A stretch of 5,627 nucleotides of DNA. It comes from a bacterium. Its GTDB lineage: Bacteria > Bacillota_I > Bacilli_A > RF39 > UBA660. The position numbers were made by a program, and so were the translations under genes. This document shows, in pieces, positions 1 to 4,717 of the stretch. Where the stretch lies: positions 1-5,627 of the forward strand of contig JAQXHT010000063.1 of the NCBI GenBank assembly GCA_029007415.1, in the 5' to 3' direction. Position 1 is the first letter of the stretch. Each line of letters opens with the position of its first letter. Below the pieces are notes generated by a model. The model made no database searches. It had not been told where the DNA came from and saw only the letters and a program-made list of their open reading frames with translations.

Positions 1-1488
1 ATTGAGGCTAAAGAAGGGGTTGAAATTCAACAAGAAACAAAAACTTTAGCCACAATTACTTTTCAAAATTTATTTAGAATGTATGATAAATTATCAGGTA
101 TGACTGGTACTGCAAAAACAGAAGAGGAAGAATTTAGAGATATATACAATATGTATGTTATTACAATTCCAACCAACAAACCAGTTGCGAGAATTGACTA
201 TGGAGATTTACTATTTGCTACAAAAACTGGAAAATACAAAGCTATTGTTAATGAAATAAAAGAGCGCCATAGCAAAGGGCAACCAGTTCTCGTAGGTACC
301 ATAGCTGTTGAAACTAGTGAATTGATTAGTTCCATGTTAAAAAAAGAACATATACCACATGAAGTTTTAAATGCAAAAAACAATGCAAGAGAAGCAGAAA
401 TTATAGCAAAAGCAGGTCAAAAAGGGGCAGTTACAATTGCTACCAACATGGCTGGTCGTGGTACAGATATTAAAATAGATGATGAAGTCAAAGAACTCGG
501 TGGATTATTTGTAATTGGAACAGAGCGTCATGAATCAAGACGTATTGATAATCAATTAAGAGGTCGTTCTGGGCGTCAAGGAGATCCAGGGGCTTCACAA
601 TTCTGTGTCTCATTTGAAGATGACTTAATGGTACGTTTTGGTACAGATCGTGCTAAAATGCTGCTAGCCCGTGTAGGTTTTGATGACGATGCATCAATTC
701 GTAACAAAATGTTATCAAGTTCTATTGAATCTGCACAAAAACGTGTAGAAGGAAATAACTTTGATATAAGAAAAACATTATTACAATATGATGATGTTAT
801 CAATCAACAAAGAGAATATATTTATGAAAAAAGAAATGAAATTCTAGATTCAGAGTCTATACATGATACAGTATTAAATAATATTAAAAATTATGTTATA
901 GAGCTTGTGGATAGTCATATTATGCCAGAAGGTTTTCTTACAGAAAAAGATTTAGAAGAAATCTTAGAATTTGTGAATGAACACTTAATAAAAAGAAAAC
1001 TAGATCTCATGGAAATAAAAGATAAAAAAGACGATGAACTAAGTGAATATTTATATCAAAGAATCGTAAATGAATATGAGAAAAAATTAAAAGAAATTCC
1101 TGCAGAAATTAGCAATGAATTTGAAAAAGCAATCAGTTTAAGAGTAATCGATACACATTGGATGAACCATATCAATACAATGGCTCATTTAAGAGAAGGT
1201 ATTCATTTAAGAGGATATGCCCAAGAAAATCCGTTACGTGCTTATACAACAGAAGGATTCGAATTGTTTGATAATTTATTAAATCTTATCGATAAAGAAA
1301 TTACTATGTTCTTAGTAAAATCAGAAATACGCCAAAATGTTGAAAGAAAACAAGTAGCCAAAGGAGAGGCTGTAAACGATAACAACAAAGTTAAAAAGGC
1401 CACTCCAAAAAGAGTTAACAAAATTGGTAGAAATGATTTATGCCCATGTGGCAGTGGGAAGAAGTATAAACAGTGTTGTGGTAAATAG
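1..1488 (+). CDS. secA: SecA preprotein translocase ATPase, C-terminal part (5' truncated by window edge)
   Basis: SecA is the cytosolic ATPase that drives unfolded preproteins through the SecYEG channel. The frame is open from base 1, so the first methionine (base 79) is internal; 495 residues are present of a usual 780-850. In window numbering, the sequence opens just before the conserved KLSGMTGTAKTE stretch (about residue 30). NBD2 follows, with TNMAGRGTDIK (about 148-157, helicase motif V) and QLRGRSGRQGDPG (about 185-197, motif VI with arginine finger). The helical scaffold/wing region includes the DTHWMNHI and LREGIHLRGYAQENP signatures. A basic linker leads to the C-terminal SEC-C zinc motif, with Cys481, Cys483, Cys492 and Cys493 in CxCx8CC spacing, which in the family binds zinc and contacts SecB or ribosomes. 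The gene ends in TAG and a terminator follows within 3 bases. prfB, a common downstream neighbour of secA, is absent here. Identification is secure. Confidence 0.98.
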   Translation: MEAKEGVEIQQETKTLATITFQNLFRMYDKLSGMTGTAKTEEEEFRDIYNMYVITIPTNKPVARIDYGDLLFATKTGKYKAIVNEIKERHSKGQPVLVGTIAVETSELISSMLKKEHIPHEVLNAKNNAREAEIIAKAGQKGAVTIATNMAGRGTDIKIDDEVKELGGLFVIGTERHESRRIDNQLRGRSGRQGDPGASQFCVSFEDDLMVRFGTDRAKMLLARVGFDDDASIRNKMLSSSIESAQKRVEGNNFDIRKTLLQYDDVINQQREYIYEKRNEILDSESIHDTVLNNIKNYVIELVDSHIMPEGFLTEKDLEEILEFVNEHLIKRKLDLMEIKDKKDDELSEYLYQRIVNEYEKKLKEIPAEISNEFEKAISLRVIDTHWMNHINTMAHLREGIHLRGYAQENPLRAYTTEGFELFDNLLNLIDKEITMFLVKSEIRQNVERKQVAKGEAVNDNNKVKKATPKRVNKIGRNDLCPCGSGKKYKQCCGK

Positions 1489-1490
1489 TT

Positions 1491-1515
1491 AAAAGCCTTG
1501 AAATAAAGGCTTTTT
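1491..1515 (+). terminator. Rho-independent terminator of secA
   Basis: A perfect 9-bp stem (AAAAGCCTT at 1491-1499 pairing with AAGGCTTTT at 1506-1514) closes a 6-base loop and runs directly into a T run. It starts two bases after the secA stop codon, so secA transcription probably ends here and the cutA cassette needs its own promoter. Confidence 0.88.
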
Positions 1516-1541
1516 CTATACAAAAAATTGGGTAATTTTAT

Positions 1542-1564
1542 TTAGATACGTTATTAAATACGTT
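1542..1564 (+). repeat. Left copy of 23-bp direct repeat bounding the cutA-ygjV cassette
   Basis: The site consists of two 12-bp-spaced units, TTAGATACGTT (1542-1552) and TTAAATACGTT (1554-1564). The same 23-bp arrangement recurs in the same orientation at 3077-3099 with two mismatches. The two copies enclose cutA and both YgjV-family genes. It could be a recombination or target-site scar, or a binding-site array; the sequence alone does not decide. Confidence 0.75.
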
Positions 1565-1590
1565 GTAAGAAAGTATCTAAAACGTATCTA
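1543..1590. repeat. Nested inverted repeat (hairpin-forming) between secA and cutA
   Basis: TAGATACGTT (1543-1552) is perfectly repeated in inverse as AACGTATCTA (1581-1590). An inner pair, TTAAATAC (1554-1561) and GTATCTAA (1573-1580), matches with one mismatch. Together they give an approximately 18-bp interrupted stem around an 11-base centre. There is no T run after it, so it does not look like a terminator. The design (two units forward, two reversed) suits a protein-binding or recombination site. Confidence 0.7.
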
Positions 1591-1644
1591 GAAAGAAAAG
1601 TAAATAAGAAAAACATAGTATTTTAATGCTTTTAGAGGTTTTGA

Positions 1645-1661
1645 ATCATTGCCATAATGAT
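1645..1661. promoter_or_regulatory. Small dyad upstream of the cutA -10 box, possible operator
   Basis: ATCATT (1645-1650) and AATGAT (1656-1661) are perfect inverse copies separated by 5 bases. The dyad ends 16 bases before the -10 box, covering the -35 region of the cutA promoter, where a repressor or activator could act. It does not fit the Fur or PerR consensus well. A chance palindrome is possible in DNA this AT-rich. Confidence 0.3.
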
Positions 1662-1674
1662 AGTGGTAAAAATG

Positions 1675-1683
1675 TGATATAAT
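1675..1683 (+). promoter_or_regulatory. Extended -10 promoter for the cutA operon
   Basis: TATAAT (1678-1683) is a perfect -10 box preceded by TG one base upstream (1675-1676), the extended -10 pattern. No good -35 box lies 16-18 bases upstream; TTGCCA at 1649 is too far away. Transcription would start near 1690, leaving a leader of only about 14 bases that begins at the ribosome binding site. Confidence 0.6.
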
Positions 1684-1691
1684 TAGAATCG

Positions 1692-1699
1692 AAGGTGAT
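1692..1699 (+). promoter_or_regulatory. Ribosome binding site that sets the cutA start
   Basis: AAGGTGAT is a strong match to the anti-Shine-Dalgarno complement. It lies 4 bases before the ATG at 1704, with its AGG core 8 bases before it. The upstream in-frame GTG at 1695 lies inside this site, which excludes it as the start. Confidence 0.75.
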
Positions 1700-1703
1700 A
1701 GTG

Positions 1704-2018
1704 ATGAATGAATATTGTATGTTAGAAACATCAAATGATAATTATAAAGAAATAAAAAGTATTGCAAAAGAATTGTTAGATAAAAAATTAGTTGCTAGTT
1801 GTCACATTCTTGAAAGTGAAAGCAGCTGGAATTGGAATAATGAAAGAGAAGAATCAAAAGAATATTTACTTCAGATGAAAACAAAGAAAAACTGCCTAAA
1901 AGAAATATATGAAGTTATTAAGAGTAAACATAGCTATGAATGTTTTGAATTTGCTATATATAATATTACAAGTATAAATGAAGAATATTTAAATTGGATA
2001 GATAAGGAGATAATATAA
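1704..2018 (+). CDS. cutA: CutA family protein (divalent-cation tolerance, PII-like fold)
   Basis: CutA proteins are small cytosolic trimers with a PII-like ferredoxin fold, named for copper tolerance in E. coli; their true role is unsettled. The 104 residues match the family's usual 100-115. Recognisable parts in order are the helix IAKELLDKKLVASCHI (20-35, matching the family's LLEERLAACVNI, with Cys33), the strand with Trp42 and Trp44 followed by the charged turn NNEREESKEYLLQMKT (45-60), the signature region KSKHSYECFE (73-82) corresponding to H-P-Y-E-x-P-E, and YLNWIDKEI (95-103) at the end. Both signature prolines are replaced (by Ser77 and Phe81) while His76, Tyr78 and Glu79 remain, so this is a divergent member. 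ATG 1704 is chosen because AAGGTGAT precedes it. It has its own promoter and lies 27 bases upstream of a YgjV-family gene, so it probably leads a three-gene operon. Base composition is much more AT-rich than secA. Confidence 0.85.
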   Translation: MNEYCMLETSNDNYKEIKSIAKELLDKKLVASCHILESESSWNWNNEREESKEYLLQMKTKKNCLKEIYEVIKSKHSYECFEFAIYNITSINEEYLNWIDKEII

Positions 2019-2045
2019 AATATTTAAGTAATAAGGAGAATAATC

Positions 2046-2552
2046 ATGATTTATATAATTTCACAATTCATTGGTTTTGCAGCCTTTTTTGTTTCAATCT
2101 TTGCATATCATAAAAATAAAAAAGAAAAAATATTAGGAAATATGGTTATATCTAATATTTTAAATTTAATACATTATTTATTATTAGGTGCATATACAGG
2201 ATGTATAACAAAAGGTTTGGCTATTTTTAGAGATAGTTTTATAATAATGAAAGATAGAAATAAAAAGTATAATAAATCAATATATTTATATATTTTTATA
2301 ATAGCTTATATAATCGTTAGTATTTTTGCATATAAAAATATATGGTCTTTATTTCCTTTAATTGCAGCAATTATATATCTAATACCTATTTGGAATGGAA
2401 ATCAAAAAGTTGTAAAGCAGACAGCTTTACTCTGCTATTTTTTGTGGTTAGCATATAATATTTTTGTTGTTTCTATTGCAGGAATAATCTCAAACGTTAT
2501 TTCGATAATTTCAACAGGCATAGCCGTATATAATAAAAAAATAATGAAGTAA
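2046..2552 (+). CDS. YgjV-family inner-membrane protein, first paralogue
   Basis: This 168-residue, strongly hydrophobic protein resembles the YgjV family of uncharacterised bacterial inner-membrane proteins; function is unknown. About six membrane segments can be drawn: 3-21, 33-54, 79-96, 99-116, 125-142 and 143-162. A short basic loop (HKNKKEKIL, 22-30) follows the first. The family-like core is NILNLIHYLLLGAYTG (37-52) followed by an amphipathic stretch ending in FRD (61-63); the second half has SLFPLI (101-106) and LWLAYNIF (133-140). AAGGAG at 2033-2038 lies 7 bases before the ATG. It sits between cutA and a second gene of the same family, probably co-transcribed. Isoleucine is very often ATA, unlike rpsO and pnp, which suggests foreign origin. 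Family assignment rests on recalled motif pattern and topology, not an alignment. Confidence 0.75.
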   Translation: MIYIISQFIGFAAFFVSIFAYHKNKKEKILGNMVISNILNLIHYLLLGAYTGCITKGLAIFRDSFIIMKDRNKKYNKSIYLYIFIIAYIIVSIFAYKNIWSLFPLIAAIIYLIPIWNGNQKVVKQTALLCYFLWLAYNIFVVSIAGIISNVISIISTGIAVYNKKIMK

Positions 2553-2579
2553 AATAGTTAATAAAATTAGGTTATAATA

Positions 2580-3080
2580 ATGATAAGTATAATAATTGGA
2601 AACATAATTGCACTTATTGCTTCGATATTAATGGTATATTCTGGCACATTAAAACAAAAGAAAAAAATATTACATTTTCAGACAGTACAAATAGGAATGT
2701 CAGTAATTAGTAATATTATTTTAGGTGGAATAACTGGGGCTATAATAAATGCGTTAAGTTTGATTAGAAATACATTATGCTATAAAGATAAACTAGGACT
2801 AAAAGAAAAAGTAGTAATAACAATTTTAGCAACAATTTTAACTTTAAAATTTAATAATTTAGGGTATATTGGATTATTACCATTAATCAGTACAGTCACT
2901 TATATATGGTTAATGAATATAAAAAATGTCAAAAGATTCAAATTATTAATTATTTTTACTATGCTTATGTGGTTTATATATGATATAGTAATAAAATCAT
3001 ATACATCAGCAATATTTGATTTTATGAATATTGTTGCAAATATAGTAACATTATTTCAGATTAAATCAGTTAAAAATTAG
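2580..3080 (+). CDS. YgjV-family inner-membrane protein, second paralogue
   Basis: This 166-residue protein has the same layout as its upstream neighbour. Its membrane segments are about 2-22, 36-58, 77-92, 94-112, 119-138 and 140-160, with a basic loop (LKQKKKIL, 24-31) after the first. Corresponding motifs line up: GGITG (49-53) with GAYTG, SLIRN (60-64) with AIFRD, LLPLI (99-103) with LFPLI, and MWFIYDI (130-136) with LWLAYNI. The two are clearly paralogues but well diverged, so the duplication is old or they were acquired as a pair. The ribosome site is weak (AGG at 2569-2571, 8 bases before the ATG), which may mean translational coupling or lower yield. The TAG stop (3078-3080) lies inside the right copy of the 23-bp repeat, so the C-terminus may have been set by a rearrangement. 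Function is unknown; a heteromeric membrane pair is a possibility, not shown. Confidence 0.75.
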   Translation: MISIIIGNIIALIASILMVYSGTLKQKKKILHFQTVQIGMSVISNIILGGITGAIINALSLIRNTLCYKDKLGLKEKVVITILATILTLKFNNLGYIGLLPLISTVTYIWLMNIKNVKRFKLLIIFTMLMWFIYDIVIKSYTSAIFDFMNIVANIVTLFQIKSVKN

Positions 3081-3099
3081 ATACGTTTTTAGATACGTT
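3077..3099 (+). repeat. Right copy of 23-bp direct repeat bounding the cutA-ygjV cassette
   Basis: Two perfect TTAGATACGTT units (3077-3087 and 3089-3099) stand 12 bases apart. They match the left copy at 1542-1564 in 21 of 23 positions and in the same orientation. The repeat overlaps the stop codon of the second YgjV-family gene. The copies start 1535 bases apart, so recombination between them would remove all three cassette genes. Confidence 0.75.
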
Positions 3100-3103
3100 C
3101 TGC

Positions 3104-3183
3104 TAGTGAAGTGGAGTGTAACCGAGTGTAGCCAAGTGCATAAAAGTGCAAATTTATAGGATAAAATGCTCTAAAGTGGAGCA
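3104..3183. repeat. Degenerate 10-bp phased repeat (AGTG motif)
   Basis: AGTG begins at 3105, 3115, 3125, 3135, 3145 and 3175, that is, on an exact 10-base grid, with one extra copy at 3110. The best pair is GAGTGTAACC (3114-3123) and GAGTGTAGCC (3124-3133), followed by AAGTGCATAA and AAGTGCAAAT. Units at 3154 and 3164 are degenerate. The ends TTCTGCT (3098-3104) and AGCAGAA (3180-3186) are inverse copies. No open reading frame with a plausible start and ribosome site explains the stretch, so it reads as a decayed tandem repeat or a helically phased binding array. Confidence 0.6.
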
Positions 3184-3248
3184 GAATTGACAATATTAAA
3201 AAGCCATGTGGTTCAGGACTTAAATATAAAAAATGTTGCGGTAAGTAG
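3165..3248 (+). pseudogene. Orphan SEC-C zinc-tail fragment (SecA-like C-terminus)
   Basis: One frame here, open from 3165 after a TAA at 3162, ends in PCGSGLKYKKCCGK and a TAG (3246-3248). This is nearly the same as the end of SecA in this window, PCGSGKKYKQCCGK. The first zinc cysteine is replaced by lysine and no start codon or ribosome site precedes it, so it is a gene remnant. Over the last 15 codons, 13 of 45 bases differ, many at synonymous positions and including a serine switch AGT to TCA. This argues against a recent copy of the adjacent secA end. It may be a relic of another SEC-C protein or of an old secA duplication. Confidence 0.7.
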
Positions 3249-3293
3249 CATAAAAGAAAGGTATTAACAGAAAAGAATATGTTTAGGATATAT

Positions 3294-3716
3294 ATGAAGA
3301 GGTTTTTAACTATTGTAGGAAGCACAATAGTATCATTAATATTAACATTTGTACTAGCTGAATTATTAAGTTTATATCACTTTGGAACGGTTCCAACAAT
3401 TCTAACTATAATATATTTAGTTTCTTTATTTTGTATTTTTGAATATTTAATACTTACGGTAAAGTTTATTATTAATAAAAAGAAAAATCATCAAACAATT
3501 TCACATAAAAATATCTTTAGTATGATTTTATTTTTCATCTCCTTACTACTAGTTTTGTATTTCATTTTTGCTACAAATATCGATTGGTTAAATTATTATT
3601 CAAAAGGAGATTCTGCACCATTTTATTTGACAATAATAACTAATGGAATAAAAATCTTAATACCATCTGTTATCTCATTCGTATTAGGTATATTTATATC
3701 AAAGAAGAAAAAGTAA
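3294..3716 (+). CDS. Hypothetical small membrane protein, four predicted helices
   Basis: I do not recognise this protein. From ATG 3294 it has 140 residues and four hydrophobic segments at about 4-26, 33-60, 73-93 and 111-137. A basic cytoplasmic-type loop (INKKKNHQTISHKN, 60-73) lies between helices 2 and 3, and a lysine-rich C-terminus (KKKK) closes it. The loop IDWLNYYSKGDSAPFY (96-111) between helices 3 and 4 would be outside. No catalytic motif is visible. ATG 3294 is preferred because AGGA (3285-3288) lies 5 bases upstream. ATG 3279, five codons earlier, has only a weak purine-rich stretch before it; the AAAGG ending at 3261 is 17 bases away. It begins 45 bases after the SEC-C fragment and no clear promoter precedes it. 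The sequence reads as a genuine protein (helix-loop pattern, positive-inside charges), but function is unknown. Confidence 0.6.
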   Translation: MKRFLTIVGSTIVSLILTFVLAELLSLYHFGTVPTILTIIYLVSLFCIFEYLILTVKFIINKKKNHQTISHKNIFSMILFFISLLLVLYFIFATNIDWLNYYSKGDSAPFYLTIITNGIKILIPSVISFVLGIFISKKKK

Positions 3717-3736
3717 TGTACAAATACTTATTAAAG

Positions 3737-3772
3737 ATACAAGAAAGCATATAAGAAAACATACAAGATAAT
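3737..3772. repeat. Three-unit 12-bp imperfect tandem repeat
   Basis: ATACAAGAAAGC (3737-3748), ATATAAGAAAAC (3749-3760) and ATACAAGATAAT (3761-3772) form three adjacent 12-bp units with two to three differences each. They lie between the membrane-protein gene and the Fic-family gene. Period 12 matches the unit spacing of the TTAGATACGTT repeats, though the sequence differs. It could be a short slippage array or an operator set. Confidence 0.45.
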
Positions 3773-3818
3773 TAAATGATAATTATAAAGTGTTCATTTA
3801 TGTTATGGTTGTATATAG

Positions 3819-3825
3819 AAAGGGA
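3819..3825 (+). promoter_or_regulatory. Ribosome binding site that sets the Fic-family gene start
   Basis: AAAGGGA lies 9 bases before ATG 3835. The frame is open further upstream (GTG 3790, ATG 3805), but neither has a ribosome site, and both would add a leader unlike the family's N-terminus. Confidence 0.65.
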
Positions 3826-3834
3826 CAACTTTTG

Positions 3835-4569
3835 ATGACTCAAGAAGAACAAATTTTAAAACTTATAGAAAATAATAAAATAATTATTACAAATAAAATG
3901 GTAAATATAGCATCTTCTATAATGAAGAAGATTGGCAAATTAGATAACTATAAAGATTTAAATAAAATGCCAGTTTTAAGAAGGAACAATAGAATTAAAT
4001 CTATCCACTCTTCCTTAGCTATTGAAGCAAATTCTTTATCTTTCAATCAAGTTAAAAGTATTATTGATGGTAAGCCAGTAATTGGTCCAAAAAACGAAAT
4101 ACAAGAAGCGCAAAATGCCTATAATGCTTATTTAAAAATAAAAGAAGTTAATCCATATTCATTAAATGATTTGAAAAAAATACACGGAATCTTAACTTAT
4201 TTAACAGTTCAAAATGCTGGTAAATTTAGAACTGGTGGGGAAGGGGTCTTTGATGAAGCTGGTAACTGTATTTTTGTATGTCCCCCACCTGAACAAATAG
4301 ATATATTAATGATAGATGAAGTTTTAGAAGGACTTATTGAAGGAGTCTATGCGCAAACTAATCACATAAGTGTCTATGTTAAAAAATTATTGGATGTTAT
4401 GGAGCTTGGTGTAAACTATACTACTTTAGAACTTATGGAACTATTAGAAATAAAGTCTCGTCTTTCCTTTAGAGAAAACTATTTGTCACCTGCTATTGAT
4501 AATGGTGTCGTTAAAATGACTTGTCCAAAAGCTCCAACTAGTAGAAATCAACGTTACTATAAAGTCTAG
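3835..4569 (+). CDS. Fic family protein lacking the catalytic core (in-frame internal deletion)
   Basis: Fic proteins transfer AMP or related groups from nucleotides to target proteins, using a HxFx(D/E)GNGRxxR loop. This 244-residue protein starts normally: an N-terminal helical region, then RIKSIHSSLAIEANSLS (53-69), the inhibitory helix (S/T)xxxE with Ser60 and Glu64. Next come the start of the Fic fold (NPYSLNDLKKIHGIL, 106-120) and GKFRTGGEGVFDEAGNCIFVCPPPEQI (129-155), the target-docking flap. After MIDEVLE (159-165) it jumps straight to YVKKLLDVMELG (181-192) and a winged-helix tail (SRLSFRENYLSPAIDNGVVKMT, 208-229; TSRNQRYYKV at the end). The catalytic helix and loop are missing, with no trace in other frames. 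Related full-length proteins run to roughly 330-350 residues, so about 90-110 are gone. Two copies of GAAGGA (4327-4332, 4339-4344) lie at the likely junction. AMP transfer is almost certainly lost; what remains could be a decaying gene or a DNA-binding remnant. ATG 3835 is chosen for its AAAGGGA site. Confidence 0.88.
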   Translation: MTQEEQILKLIENNKIIITNKMVNIASSIMKKIGKLDNYKDLNKMPVLRRNNRIKSIHSSLAIEANSLSFNQVKSIIDGKPVIGPKNEIQEAQNAYNAYLKIKEVNPYSLNDLKKIHGILTYLTVQNAGKFRTGGEGVFDEAGNCIFVCPPPEQIDILMIDEVLEGLIEGVYAQTNHISVYVKKLLDVMELGVNYTTLELMELLEIKSRLSFRENYLSPAIDNGVVKMTCPKAPTSRNQRYYKV

Positions 4570-4596
4570 TTTTGTAGATTTTTCTAAAACATTTCT

Positions 4597-4625
4597 TTGA
4601 CAAACAGCTAATCTTATAGTATAGT
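4597..4625 (+). promoter_or_regulatory. Sigma-A promoter of rpsO-pnp
   Basis: A perfect -35 box TTGACA (4597-4602) and a -10 box TATAGT (4620-4625) are separated by exactly 17 bases. Transcription should start near 4632, giving an rpsO leader of about 86 bases. A second TATAGT at 4615 is too close to the -35 box to be used with it. Confidence 0.85.
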
Positions 4626-4631
4626 ATGTAC

Positions 4632-4717
4632 AGTTACCTGTTCCAATATTAAGCAGTTCTTCCTACTACTTTATATTAGAATATGGTGTATTTAAAAAAA
4701 GAAAGGAAGTGTTAAAG
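4632..4717 (+). promoter_or_regulatory. rpsO 5' leader, candidate S15 autoregulatory RNA
   Basis: The leader is long enough to fold. CCAATATT (4643-4650) can pair with AATATGG downstream (about 4679-4685, one bulged base). CTTCC (about 4657-4661) is complementary to the ribosome-site core GGAAG (4705-4709). Several bacterial rpsO leaders are known to bind S15 and repress translation, so this may do the same. The pairing was found by eye and the known S15-site consensus is not proven here. Confidence 0.35.

Noticed and set aside
1242..1523. Open frame on the - strand across the secA 3' end
   Set aside because: It is the antisense shadow of secA and its terminator; the similar - strand frame at 3089-3325 is the same shadow of the SEC-C fragment.
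1542..1591. CRISPR-like or terminator reading of the repeats
   Set aside because: Units are too short, there are no spacers of uniform length, and no T run follows the hairpin.
3187..3192. Perfect TTGACA -35 box inside the SEC-C fragment
   Set aside because: No acceptable -10 box lies 16-18 bases downstream, so it is not supported as a promoter for the membrane-protein gene.
3089..3325. Open frame on the - strand over the 10-bp repeat and SEC-C fragment
   Set aside because: No convincing ribosome site or family match; its resemblance to the secA antisense frame comes from the sense-strand SEC-C similarity.
3790..3834. Upstream GTG/ATG extension of the Fic-family gene
   Set aside because: No ribosome site before either codon, and AAAGGGA before ATG 3835 gives the better start.
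4569..4590. Stem-loop GTTTT..AGA / TCTAAAAC just after the Fic-family stop
   Set aside because: The stem has a two-base bulge, is almost all A-T, and no T run follows; too weak to call a terminator.
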